From Pseudomonas fontis (lineage in GTDB: Bacteria > Pseudomonadota > Gammaproteobacteria > Pseudomonadales > Pseudomonadaceae), in assembly GCF_028656955.1 (NCBI RefSeq), contig NZ_JAMDGY010000020.1, positions 288,625 through 352,624 on the forward strand: DNA of 64,000 nucleotides, written 5' to 3'. Every line of letters starts with the position of its first letter. Position 1 is the stretch's first letter. The position numbers and the translations under genes are program-made. Shown here piece after piece: positions 17,476-25,360 of this stretch. The notes under the pieces were generated by a model. It was not told the origin of the DNA and searched no databases. It saw nothing but the letters and a program-made list of their open reading frames with translations.

Positions 17476-18101
17476 GCTTCAACCATGAATGGTGCAGGGT
17501 CGCCACAACCGACGCGGATCACCTCAGGCTCGTCGCCCGACAGGTTGATCACCGTGGACGCCTTGAGGTCGCCGTAGCCGCCATCGATGATCAGGTCGAC
17601 CTGCTTTTCCAGCAGGCTGCGGATCTCATAGGGGTCAGTCATCGGCTCGGTTTCACCCGGCATGATCAGGCTGACGCTCATCAGCGGCTCGCCAAGCTCT
17701 TCGAGCAGGGCCAGAACAATTGGATTGGACGGTACGCGCAGGCCGATGGTGCGGCGCTTGTCGTGCAGCAACAGCCGGGGCACTTCGCGGGTAGCGTTGA
17801 GAATGAAGGTGTAAGGGCCCGGCACATGGGCCTTGAGCAGGCGGAAGGTGGCCGTGTCGATCTTGGCGAACAGGCCCATTTGCGAAAGGTCGCAGCACAA
17901 CAGGGTGAAGTTGTGGTTCTTATCCAGCTGACGCAGGCGACGCACCCGTTCGACCGCGCCCTTGTCGCCGATCTGGCAACCCATGGCGTAGGCCGAATCG
18001 GTCGGATACACCACCACCCCGCCCTTGCGAATGATCTCCACGGCCTGTTTGATCAGGCGCGCCTGCGGGTTTTCCGCATGAATCTGGAAAAATTGACTCA
18101 C
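17472..18101 (-). CDS. yciO: YciO-type Sua5/YrdC-family protein (threonylcarbamoyl-AMP synthase-like)
   Basis: 209 residues, start GTG at 18101 preceded by AGGAAGGGAAT. The YrdC fold is recognised by GGVVVYPTDSAYAMGCQIGD, the loop KNHNFTLLC and FILNATREVPRLLL with RTIGLRVPSNPI. Length and sequence fit YciO rather than TsaC. Sua5/TsaC members make threonylcarbamoyl-AMP for tRNA t6A; the role of YciO is less certain, with only weak activity known. It lies between the PHP-domain gene and scpA in one minus-strand run; a 4-base GTGA overlap joins it to scpA. Confidence 0.9.
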   Translation of the reverse strand: MSQFFQIHAENPQARLIKQAVEIIRKGGVVVYPTDSAYAMGCQIGDKGAVERVRRLRQLDKNHNFTLLCCDLSQMGLFAKIDTATFRLLKAHVPGPYTFILNATREVPRLLLHDKRRTIGLRVPSNPIVLALLEELGEPLMSVSLIMPGETEPMTDPYEIRSLLEKQVDLIIDGGYGDLKASTVINLSGDEPEVIRVGCGDPAPFMVEA

Positions 18102-18114
18102 ATTCCCTTCCTGT

Positions 18115-18978
18115 TCAGACGGCCGCGATTGGCTGCTCATGTTTGAACCGACGCCACAGGGGCGGCAGATCCTCCGGCAGAGGTCGGTACACACCGATCT
18201 CAGACCAGGTGCCCGGGCCATGGAAGTCGCTGCCGGCACTGGCCAGCAGGCCGAATTCGCGGGTCAGGATGGACATCGTGCCCACCTGCTCGGCCGGCAT
18301 CATTCCGTTGACCACTTCAAGCGCCTGCCCGCCCGCTTGAATATAGTCGGCTATCAGCCGGCGGCGCTTGCTACGGGTTAAATCATAGTGCATCGGGTGT
18401 GCCAGGCTGACCCAGGCATCGGACTGGCGCAGGGTCTCGACGGTGTCGTCCAGGGTTGGCCAATGCAGCTTCACATCACCCAGCTTGCCGGCGCCCAGCC
18501 ACTTGCGGAAGGCTTCAGGGCGATCCTTGACGTAGCCGGCCTGGATCAGAAAGTCGGCAAAATGCGGGCGCGCCGGGGCGTTTTCGCTGTCGCCGAGGGT
18601 TTTCTGGATGGCCCGTGCACCTTCCAGGGTGCCTGGCATGCCCTTGGCCGCCAGTCGTCGGCTGATTTCTTCGGCGCGCAACCAGCGGCCGTCGTGCAGC
18701 GCCTTCACTGCGGCGACCAACGGTGGGGCATCCAGCGCGAAGTCGTAGCCAAGAATATGGATCGTCGCCCCCGCCCAGGTGCACGACAACTCGATCCCGC
18801 TGACCCAGCGCATACCCAGGGCCTGCGTGGCGGCATGCGCCTCGAGTTGGCCATCAAGGGTGTCGTGGTCGGTCAGGGAGAGCATCTGCACGCCCCGCTC
18901 ATGGGCGCGTGCAACCAGCGCCGTAGGCGCCAGGGCGCCATCGGAGGCGGTACTGTGGCAGTGCAGATCAACATTCAT
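18115..18978 (-). CDS. PHP-domain phosphoesterase (YciV/RNase AM type)
   Basis: 287 residues. The PHP metal-binding motifs are present: DLHCHSTASDG at the N-terminus, SLTDHDT, and later SLAHPMHYDL and ASAGSDFHGPG. The E. coli relative YciV (Rnm, RNase AM) is a 5'-3' exonuclease/phosphatase that matures 5' ends of rRNA and degrades short RNA, and the gene order yciV-yciO matches. The start at 18978 lacks a good ribosome site and an ATG at 18999 is an alternative. It is divergent from yciB across only about 66 bp. Confidence 0.87.
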   Translation of the reverse strand: MNVDLHCHSTASDGALAPTALVARAHERGVQMLSLTDHDTLDGQLEAHAATQALGMRWVSGIELSCTWAGATIHILGYDFALDAPPLVAAVKALHDGRWLRAEEISRRLAAKGMPGTLEGARAIQKTLGDSENAPARPHFADFLIQAGYVKDRPEAFRKWLGAGKLGDVKLHWPTLDDTVETLRQSDAWVSLAHPMHYDLTRSKRRRLIADYIQAGGQALEVVNGMMPAEQVGTMSILTREFGLLASAGSDFHGPGTWSEIGVYRPLPEDLPPLWRRFKHEQPIAAV

Positions 18979-19044
18979 AGGTGACGCTTTCGCTCTCATT
19001 GATGTTTGTTATTATGCCGCCACATCCTGCTTCTGGCTGCCACT

Positions 19045-19641
19045 GTGAAACAATTCATCGATTTCATCCCGCTGCTCCTGTTCTTCATCACCTACAAACT
19101 CGACCCGCGCAACGTCGAATTTGCCGGCCAGTCCTTCAGCTTTGGCGGTATCTACAGCGCTACGGCGATGCTGATCGTCAGTTCGCTGGTGGTCTACGGC
19201 GCGCTGCTCATTCGTCAGCGCCGCCTGGAAAAAGGCCAATGGCTGACCCTGGTGGCCTGCCTGGTGTTTGGCGGCCTGACCCTGGCCTTCCACAGCGAAA
19301 CCTTCCTCAAGTGGAAGGCGCCGGTGGTCAACTGGCTGTTCGCCCTGGCCTTCATCGGCAGCCACTTCATTGGCGACCGCGTGCTGATCAAGCGCATCAT
19401 GGGCCATGCCTTGAGCCTGCCGGACGCCGTGTGGACCCGCCTGAACATCGCCTGGGTCGGCTTCTTCCTGTTCTGTGGCGCGGCCAACCTGTTCGTTGCA
19501 TTCACCTTCCAGGACTTCTGGGTCGACTTCAAGGTGTTCGGCAGCCTGGGCATGACCGTGCTGTTCCTGGTCGCCCAGGGCGTCTACCTGTCGCGCCACA
19601 TGCATGACAACGACCCTACTACGCCAAAAACCGAGGACTGA
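19045..19641 (+). CDS. yciB: Inner membrane septation protein A family (YciB)
   Basis: 198 residues with five or so membrane segments, starting from GTG at 19045 ([19 protein letters not shown] is the diagnostic N-terminus). YciB is an inner-membrane protein linked to cell-envelope integrity and septation; its biochemical role is unclear. A longer reading from 19006 would add 13 residues without a ribosome site. The stop is one base before the ATG of the yciI-like gene, so the two form an operon. Confidence 0.93.
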   Translation: MKQFIDFIPLLLFFITYKLDPRNVEFAGQSFSFGGIYSATAMLIVSSLVVYGALLIRQRRLEKGQWLTLVACLVFGGLTLAFHSETFLKWKAPVVNWLFALAFIGSHFIGDRVLIKRIMGHALSLPDAVWTRLNIAWVGFFLFCGAANLFVAFTFQDFWVDFKVFGSLGMTVLFLVAQGVYLSRHMHDNDPTTPKTED

Positions 19642-19642
19642 C

Positions 19643-19942
19643 ATGCTCTACGCAATCATCGCTACCGACGTTGCCAATTCCCTGGAAGCTCGCCTGGCTG
19701 CACGCCCGGCGCATCTGGAGCGCCTGCAACAGCTCAAGGCCGAAGGCCGCGTGGTGCTGGCCGGCCCGCACCCGGCCATCGACAGCAACGATCCGGGCGC
19801 AGCCGGCTTCAGCGGTAGCCTGATCGTCGCCGAGTTCGACTCGCTGAGCGCTGCCCAGGCCTGGGCTGACGCCGATCCGTACATTGCCGCTGGCGTGTAC
19901 GCCAACGTCATCGTCAAGCCGTTCAAGCAAGTCCTGCCGTAA
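19643..19942 (+). CDS. yciI: YciI-family protein
   Basis: 99 residues, the size of the YCII domain. It has the ferredoxin-like pattern: [46 protein letters not shown] and [20 protein letters not shown]. The conserved His/Asp pair of the family is in RPAHLERL and WADADPY. Function is unproven in most bacteria. Immediately downstream of yciB; a GC-rich hairpin at 19949-19976 follows. Confidence 0.93.
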   Translation: MLYAIIATDVANSLEARLAARPAHLERLQQLKAEGRVVLAGPHPAIDSNDPGAAGFSGSLIVAEFDSLSAAQAWADADPYIAAGVYANVIVKPFKQVLP

Positions 19943-19948
19943 TTGCAG

Positions 19949-19976
19949 GGGCGCGGCGGCACTTGCCGTTGCGCCC
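19949..19976 (+). terminator. Hairpin after yciI
   Basis: A 12-bp stem with two G-U pairs and a short loop, starting 7 bp after the yciI stop. Only two T residues follow, so it is a weak terminator candidate. Confidence 0.45.
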
Positions 19977-20064
19977 TTCGCCGCTTTAAATCCCCCGCAT
20001 TGCTCATCATTCCCGTTTCGCTGCCGACAACATCCTGAACACTCGTTTGGAATCAGGAGTTCCG

Positions 20065-20469
20065 ATGCGTCAAGGTCCGTTGTCCATGCTACTGCTGTGC
20101 CTGTTGCTGATGACCCCGCTGGCCCGGGCCGAAGACCCTGCGGCGAGTACGCCGCTGTCGCTGAGCGCCGGCGCCCAGATCACCGACTTGCAGCAGCGTC
20201 TGAAAGAAAGCGAACAGCAGCGCGAAACGCTTAGCCAGCAACTGCACAATGCCGATAGCGAGCGCGAAAGTGCCCAGCTGACGCGCCTGCGCCAGGAAAA
20301 CCAGCGCCTCAAGCTGCAGCTCAAGGAAGCCCAGGCCAGCGGCCTGCCGCGCCTGCTGACCGATCAGCAGCAATGGTTCCTGATTGGCGGGGCAGTTGCC
20401 CTGTTGGCCGCAGTCTGCGGTATCTTAGCCGGTGGCACCTTCAGAAGGCGGCGCCAATGGCTAAATTGA
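20065..20469 (+). CDS. Membrane-anchored coiled-coil protein, YgiM-like C-terminal half
   Basis: 134 residues with a strong site (AGGAG) before ATG at 20065. A signal peptide (to about residue 22, PLARAEDP) is followed by a coiled coil of about 60 residues (AQITDLQQRLKESEQQRETL and on), then a C-terminal membrane segment (WFLIGGAVALLAAVCGILAG) and a basic end GGTFRRRRQW. This is the layout of the C-terminal part of YgiM/TIGR04211 proteins without the SH3 domain. A single-span periplasmic coiled coil is likely; function unknown. The response-regulator gene starts 7 bp downstream, so it may be co-transcribed with it. Confidence 0.75.
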   Translation: MRQGPLSMLLLCLLLMTPLARAEDPAASTPLSLSAGAQITDLQQRLKESEQQRETLSQQLHNADSERESAQLTRLRQENQRLKLQLKEAQASGLPRLLTDQQQWFLIGGAVALLAAVCGILAGGTFRRRRQWLN

Positions 20470-20476
20470 GTGAGAC

Positions 20477-21154
20477 ATGAGCGAGCTGTTACTGATTGAT
20501 GATGACCAGGAGCTGTGCGAGCTGCTGAGCAGTTGGCTAAGCCAGGAAGGTTTTCAGGTGCGTGCCTGCCATGACGGCCAGAGCGCGCGCCGCGCCTTGG
20601 CCGAAAGCGCCCCGGCAGCCGTGGTGCTGGACGTGATGCTGCCTGACGGCAGCGGCCTGGAGTTGCTCAAACAGTTGCGCAGCGAGCACGCCGAACTGCC
20701 GGTGGTGATGCTCTCGGCCCGTGGCGAGCCGCTGGACCGCATTCTCGGGCTTGAGCTGGGCGCCGATGACTACCTGGCCAAACCTTGTGACCCGCGTGAA
20801 CTGACGGCGCGTTTGCGTGCGGTGTTGCGCCGTAGCCACCCGGTGGCGGCGCCGACCCAGGTGGAAGTGGGCGACTTGAGTTTCAGCCTGGCGCGCGGCG
20901 TGGTCGAGATCGACGAGCGCGAACTGACCCTGACCTTGTCCGAAAGCAAGATCCTCGAGGCACTGCTGCGCCAGCCCGGTGAACCGCTGGACAAGCAGGA
21001 GCTGGCGCAGATCGCCCTGGGCCGCAAGCTGACCCTGTATGACCGCAGCCTGGACATGCACGTCAGCAACCTGCGCAAGAAGATCGGCCCGCACCCTGAT
21101 GGCCGCCCACGCATCGTCGCCCTGCGCAGCCGGGGCTACTACTACAGCCTCTGA
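20477..21154 (+). CDS. cpxR: OmpR-family response regulator, CpxR-like
   Basis: 225 residues. The receiver domain has the acidic pocket in LLIDDDQEL, the phospho-acceptor Asp52 (VVLDVMLPDGSG) and Lys102 (YLAKPCDP). A winged-helix DNA-binding domain follows (LTLSESKILEALLRQPGEPL, then YDRSLDMHVSNLRKKIG). The CpxR assignment rests on the neighbours: a CpxP/Spy-like gene and a CpxA-like kinase, with a GTAAA-N6-GTAAA site in front of the former. It probably senses envelope stress. The kinase gene is not directly adjacent; the CpxP-like gene lies between them. Confidence 0.85.
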   Translation: MSELLLIDDDQELCELLSSWLSQEGFQVRACHDGQSARRALAESAPAAVVLDVMLPDGSGLELLKQLRSEHAELPVVMLSARGEPLDRILGLELGADDYLAKPCDPRELTARLRAVLRRSHPVAAPTQVEVGDLSFSLARGVVEIDERELTLTLSESKILEALLRQPGEPLDKQELAQIALGRKLTLYDRSLDMHVSNLRKKIGPHPDGRPRIVALRSRGYYYSL

Positions 21155-21235
21155 GCAACCCCCTCCCCTCTGGAGAGGCTCGCACAGGATTCATCCCTGG
21201 CAGCAGAGCCTCTGTCAGTTTCCTCGACAGTCGTC

Positions 21236-21251
21236 TTTACCCAAGCTTTAC
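21236..21251 (-). promoter_or_regulatory. CpxR-type box upstream of the CpxP-like gene
   Basis: On the minus strand it reads GTAAA-N6-GTAAA, the CpxR recognition pattern (TTTAC-N6-TTTAC on the plus strand). It lies 81 bp before the start of the CpxP/Spy-like gene, a suitable place for activation by the regulator encoded just upstream. Confidence 0.6.
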
Positions 21252-21331
21252 CCTTGCCTGACTGCCCTTGACCTTGATCTCCCTAAACTGGGCTCATCCG
21301 GTAACGACCGGCCCCTGAAAGGAGAGACACC

Positions 21332-21751
21332 ATGCGCAAGACCCTTATCGCCCTGATGTTCGCTGCTGCCCTGCCAACTGTTGCCATGGCCATGCCTGAA
21401 GGCGGCGGCCCACAATTTGGCGGCATGCACCATCGCGGCGACGCGCCTTTCGCCCAGTTGGACCTGAGCCGTGAACAACGCCAGCAAATCGGCAAGCTAA
21501 TGGGCGAGCAGATGAAGGCCCGCCAGGAAATCACCGAACGCTACATGGCCAAGCTGCCGGCAGCTGACCAGAAAGCCATGAAAGACGAAATCAAGGCCAA
21601 GCATGATAAGGCCCAGGCCGATATCCGCGCCCTGCTCAAGCCAGACCAGCAGAAGCAGTTCGACGAAATGGCCAAGAAACGCGAAGAGCGCCGTGCCGAA
21701 TGGGCCGAGTTCAAAGCCTGGAAAGCTGAAAAAGCCACCAAGGCCCAGTAA
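21332..21751 (+). CDS. Spy/CpxP-family periplasmic protein
   Basis: 139 residues. A signal peptide (MRKTLIALMFAAALPTVAMA) is followed by an all-helical mature part rich in Lys, Glu, Gln and Met. The LTxxQ-type motif appears as LSREQRQQIGKLMGEQM, and a second as LKPDQQKQFDEMA. CpxP and Spy are periplasmic chaperone-like proteins; CpxP also dampens CpxA activity. AAAGGAGAG precedes the ATG. Placed between response regulator and kinase, with its own CpxR-type box, it is probably both a target and a modulator of the system. It ends in a charged Lys/Glu-rich tail. Confidence 0.88.
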   Translation: MRKTLIALMFAAALPTVAMAMPEGGGPQFGGMHHRGDAPFAQLDLSREQRQQIGKLMGEQMKARQEITERYMAKLPAADQKAMKDEIKAKHDKAQADIRALLKPDQQKQFDEMAKKREERRAEWAEFKAWKAEKATKAQ

Positions 21752-21765
21752 GCTGTCCGTCTCCC

Positions 21766-21791
21766 GCCCGGCCTGCCCCAGCAGGCCGGGC
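21766..21791 (+). terminator. Terminator/attenuator between CpxP-like gene and kinase gene
   Basis: An 11-bp GC-rich stem (gcccggcctgc / gcaggccgggc) with a 4-nt loop followed by TTTCCTGTTT. It lies 15 bp after the CpxP-like stop and 19 bp before the kinase start, so it may reduce read-through to the kinase. Confidence 0.6.
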
Positions 21792-21809
21792 TTTCCTGTT
21801 TGGAGGTAA

Positions 21810-23150
21810 ATGCCCTTGCGTTCATTGTTCTGGCGCATCCTGGCCAGCTTCTGGCTGGCCATCGCCCTGGTCGCCGGCCTGTCGATCCTGCTCGGGCACA
21901 TGCTTAACCAGGATGCCTGGATCCTCAGCCGTCACCCCGGCCTCAACACCCTGGCCAAGAACTGGACGCAACGCTACGAACAGCAAGGCCCCGACGCGGC
22001 CCAGCATTACCTGGAAATCCGCAAGCGGCGCTACAACATCGACGTCCAGGTGCTCAACGAAAGCGGCGATGCCGTGGTGCCGGGCACCTTCCCGCGTCGC
22101 GCGGCGGCTTTTGAAGCACGTCGGCACAACGATGACCGGCAGTTGCCATGGCGGCGCCTGACCGAGGAGTACACCAGCCCCGAGACCAGCGAAACCTACC
22201 TGCTGATCTACCGCATCCCGCACCCGGAACTGGCCGCCTGGCACCGTGAAAGCCTGCTCTGGCCCTTGAGTGCGCTGGGCATTGCGCTGGTGGTGCTGAC
22301 CCTGTTCAGCCTGCTGGTGACGCTGTCGATCACCCGCCCGCTGAGTCGCCTGCGCGGCGCGGTGCATGACCTGGGGCAGACCAGTTACCAACAGAACAGC
22401 CTGGCCAGGCTGGCGAATCGGCGTGATGAGTTCGGGGTGCTGGCCAACGACTTCAACCGTATGGGCGCGCGCCTGCAGAGCCTGATTGGCAGCCAGCGCC
22501 AACTGCTGCGCGATGTGTCCCATGAATTGCGTTCGCCATTGGCGCGGCTGCGCATTGCCCTGGCCCTGGCCGAGCGGGCCGAACCGGAGCAACGCGAGAC
22601 CTACTGGCCGCGCCTGACCCGTGAGTGCGACCGCCTTGAGGCATTGATCAGCGAGATTCTCGAGCTAGCACGGGTCGATGCCGAGCACGCACATGCTGAA
22701 CCGGTGGACCTCAATGCGCTGCTCAGCGGCGTTTGCAAGGACGCCACGCTCAGTGCGCCTGAGCAGGAAATTCGTCTACAGGACGAGCCAGGGCTGAATT
22801 TGCAGGGCTGGCCGACGCTGTTGGAGCGGGCCGTGGACAATCTGGTGCGCAACGCCGTGCGCTTCAATCCGGCGGGGCAGCCAATAGAGGTAACGGCGGC
22901 CCTGGAGGAAGGGCGGATCATGCTCAAGGTGCGCGACCATGGGCCGGGAGTGGCGCCGGAACACCTGGCGCAGCTGGGTGAGCCGTTCTTCCGGGCCCCG
23001 GGGCAAAGTGCGCCAGGGCATGGCCTGGGGCTGGCAATTGCACGCAAGGCAGCGGAGCGCCATGGCGGCAGCCTGACGCTGGAGAATCATGCGCAAGGCG
23101 GGTTTGTGGCGAGCCTGGAGTTGCCACTGACCGGGACGATTGCCCCTTAG
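21810..23150 (+). CDS. Sensor histidine kinase, CpxA-like
   Basis: 446 residues, start ATG after GGAGGT. Membrane helix 1 (about 8-30), a periplasmic loop of about 120 residues, helix 2 (about 150-172), HAMP linker (ITRPLSRLRGAVHDLG), dimerisation/phosphotransfer domain with His238 in RDVSHELRSPLARL, and an ATPase domain with N box NLVRNAVRFNPAG, KVRDHGPGV and HGLGLAIA. It would phosphorylate the response regulator encoded 0.65 kb upstream. The CpxA label is by context and architecture. A REP pair follows its stop. Confidence 0.85.
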   Translation: MPLRSLFWRILASFWLAIALVAGLSILLGHMLNQDAWILSRHPGLNTLAKNWTQRYEQQGPDAAQHYLEIRKRRYNIDVQVLNESGDAVVPGTFPRRAAAFEARRHNDDRQLPWRRLTEEYTSPETSETYLLIYRIPHPELAAWHRESLLWPLSALGIALVVLTLFSLLVTLSITRPLSRLRGAVHDLGQTSYQQNSLARLANRRDEFGVLANDFNRMGARLQSLIGSQRQLLRDVSHELRSPLARLRIALALAERAEPEQRETYWPRLTRECDRLEALISEILELARVDAEHAHAEPVDLNALLSGVCKDATLSAPEQEIRLQDEPGLNLQGWPTLLERAVDNLVRNAVRFNPAGQPIEVTAALEEGRIMLKVRDHGPGVAPEHLAQLGEPFFRAPGQSAPGHGLGLAIARKAAERHGGSLTLENHAQGGFVASLELPLTGTIAP

Positions 23151-23164
23151 TATTCTTAGGCCCT

Positions 23165-23237
23165 ATCGCCGGCAAGGCCGGCTCCCACAATGTCCGGCTT
23201 GCCACACAACTTGTGGGAGCCGGCCTTGCCGGCGATG
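23165..23237. repeat. REP pair (inverted) between convergent genes
   Basis: Opposed atcgccggcaaggccggctc and gagccggccttgccggcgat units, with a degenerate third piece (tccggcttgcca) between them. It sits exactly in the 100-bp gap between the convergent kinase and nitroreductase genes. Confidence 0.85.
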
Positions 23238-23250
23238 AGGCCAGCCGGGT

Positions 23251-23805
23251 TCAACCCCAAGCGCTGACAAACCCCTCGGTCGCCAGCACCGGCGCCTCGC
23301 GCGGATCGTTCAACGGCGTACCCACGTAAAGGAAGCCAATCACCTCCTCCCCGGCCACCAGCCCCAGCCCCTTGGCCACCGACGGGGCATACGACAACTC
23401 ACCGGTGCGCCACACCGCACCAATACCCTGCGCGTACGCAGCGAGCAGAATGCCGTGCGCGGCGCAGCCGGCGGCAATCTTCTGCTCCCACTTGGGTACC
23501 TTGAAGTGGTCCTGCAGGCGGGCGATCACCACGATCAGCAAGGGTGCGCGCAACGGCATGGCCTGCGCTTTCTCCAACGCAGCCGGGGTAGCATCACCCT
23601 TGGCTCGCACCGCCTCGGCCAACAACTCTCCGAGCTTGTCACGGGCCGCACCCTCGATGGTCAGGAAGCGCCAAGGCCGCAGCAGGCCATGGTCCGGCGC
23701 GCGCGATGCGGCCTGAAACAGCGCTTCGCGCTGTGCGGCATTCGGTGCCGGTTCTACCAGGCGTGGAACGGAAACACGGTTGAGCAACGCGTCGAGAGCC
23801 TCCAT
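23251..23805 (-). CDS. Nitroreductase family protein (YdjA-like)
   Basis: 184 residues, the size of the short YdjA-type nitroreductases that bind FMN as dimers and use NAD(P)H. Flavin-contact segments are ASRAPDHGLLRPWRFLTI near the N-terminus and GAVWRTGELSY, and GEEVIGFLYVGTP later. A physiological substrate cannot be deduced. Its promoter region is shared with the divergent trkH gene (100-bp gap). It is separated from the kinase by a REP pair at its 3' end. Confidence 0.9.
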   Translation of the reverse strand: MEALDALLNRVSVPRLVEPAPNAAQREALFQAASRAPDHGLLRPWRFLTIEGAARDKLGELLAEAVRAKGDATPAALEKAQAMPLRAPLLIVVIARLQDHFKVPKWEQKIAAGCAAHGILLAAYAQGIGAVWRTGELSYAPSVAKGLGLVAGEEVIGFLYVGTPLNDPREAPVLATEGFVSAWG

Positions 23806-23905
23806 CGGCTACCCCCTGTCGATAAATGTGCGGCTATTCTAGCGTTTACATAGCAGGACCCATAGGTAGAATGGCGCCCTTCCGATTCAAGTCAGAGCAG
23901 ATCAC

Positions 23906-25360
23906 ATGGCGTTGCCGACCTTAAGGATCATCGGTTTCATTATCGGCATCTTCCTGATTACCCTGGCGATCAGCATGCTCGTGCCGATGATCACCCTGAT
24001 CATCTACGACCGTACGGGCGACATGCCGTCGTTCCTCTGGGCCAGCCTGATCACCTTCATCGCTGGCCTCGCCCTGGTCATCCCCGGCCGCCCCGAACAC
24101 GTGCACCTGCGCCCGCGCGACATGTACCTGCTGACTGTCAGCAGTTGGCTGGTGGTGTGCATCTTTGCCGCTCTGCCGTTCCTGCTCACCCAGCACATCA
24201 GCTACACCGACGCCTTTTTTGAAAGCATGTCCGGCATTACCGCCACAGGCGCCACGGTGCTCAGCGGCCTGGACAGCATGTCCCCGGGTATTTTGATCTG
24301 GCGTTCACTGCTGCACTGGCTCGGCGGTATCGGCTTCATCGGCATGGCGGTGGCGATCCTGCCGCTGCTGCGCATCGGTGGCATGCGCCTGTTCCAGACC
24401 GAATCTTCCGACCGTTCGGAAAAGGTCATGCCGCGCTCGCACATGGTCGCCAAGTCCATTGTCGGCGTGTACGTCGGCATAACTGCATTGGGCTGGCTGG
24501 CCTTCTGGTGGGCAGGGATGAGCGTATTCGATGCGATCAACCACGCCATGTCGGCGATTTCCACCGGTGGTTTCTCCACCTCCGACCAGTCCCTGGCCAA
24601 GTGGCACCAGCCCGCCGTGCACTGGGTGGCGGTGGTGGTGATGATCCTCGGTAGCCTGCCATTTGCCTTGTATGTGGCAACGGTCCGCGGCCATCGCCGG
24701 GCACTGTTCAAGGATCAGCAGGTCCAGGGCCTGCTCGGTTTGCTGGTGGTGACCTGGCTGGTCCTGGGCACCTGGTACTGGGCCACCACCGACCTGCACT
24801 GGCTGGACGCCCTGCGCCACGTCGCGCTGAACGTCACCTCGGTGGTCACCACCACCGGCTTCGCCCTGGGCGACTACAGCCTGTGGGGCAACTTCTCGCT
24901 GATGCTGTTCTTCTACCTGGGCTTCATTGGCGGCTGCTCGGGCTCCACGGCAGGCGGGATCAAGATCTTCCGCTTCCAGGTGGCCTACATCCTGCTCAAG
25001 GCCAACTTGAACCAGTTGATCCACCCGCGCGCGGTGATCAAGCAGAAGTACAACGGTCATCGCCTTGACGAAGAAATCGTGCGTTCGATCCTGACCTTCT
25101 CGTTCTTCTTCGCCATCACCATCTGCGTGATCGCCCTGCTGCTGTCGCTGATCGGCGTCGACTGGATGACCGCACTGACCGGCGCCGCCAGTACCGTTTC
25201 CGGCGTGGGCCCAGGCCTCGGCGAGACCATCGGCCCGGCCGGCAACTTTGCCAGCCTGCCGGATGCGGCGAAGTGGATCCTCTCCGGCGGCATGCTGCTG
25301 GGCCGCCTGGAGATCATTACCGTGCTGGTTCTATGTATGCCGGCGTTCTGGCGCCACTGA
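23906..25360 (+). CDS. trkH: Trk-type potassium uptake protein TrkH
   Basis: 484 residues with 10 or more membrane segments. The four pore repeats with filter glycines are visible: SGITATGATVLSG, SAISTGGFSTSD, SVVTTTGFALGDYS and ASTVSGVGPGLG. Together with peripheral TrkA (not in this window) it imports K+ in a proton-coupled, NAD/ATP-regulated way. The 3' end overlaps the AraC-family gene on the other strand by 44 bp. Confidence 0.95.
   Translation: MALPTLRIIGFIIGIFLITLAISMLVPMITLIIYDRTGDMPSFLWASLITFIAGLALVIPGRPEHVHLRPRDMYLLTVSSWLVVCIFAALPFLLTQHISYTDAFFESMSGITATGATVLSGLDSMSPGILIWRSLLHWLGGIGFIGMAVAILPLLRIGGMRLFQTESSDRSEKVMPRSHMVAKSIVGVYVGITALGWLAFWWAGMSVFDAINHAMSAISTGGFSTSDQSLAKWHQPAVHWVAVVVMILGSLPFALYVATVRGHRRALFKDQQVQGLLGLLVVTWLVLGTWYWATTDLHWLDALRHVALNVTSVVTTTGFALGDYSLWGNFSLMLFFYLGFIGGCSGSTAGGIKIFRFQVAYILLKANLNQLIHPRAVIKQKYNGHRLDEEIVRSILTFSFFFAITICVIALLLSLIGVDWMTALTGAASTVSGVGPGLGETIGPAGNFASLPDAAKWILSGGMLLGRLEIITVLVLCMPAFWRH

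Noticed and set aside
21236..21251. Read as a generic AT-rich -35/-10 promoter element
   Set aside because: The two TTTAC words with 6-bp spacing fit the CpxR tandem site better than promoter hexamers.
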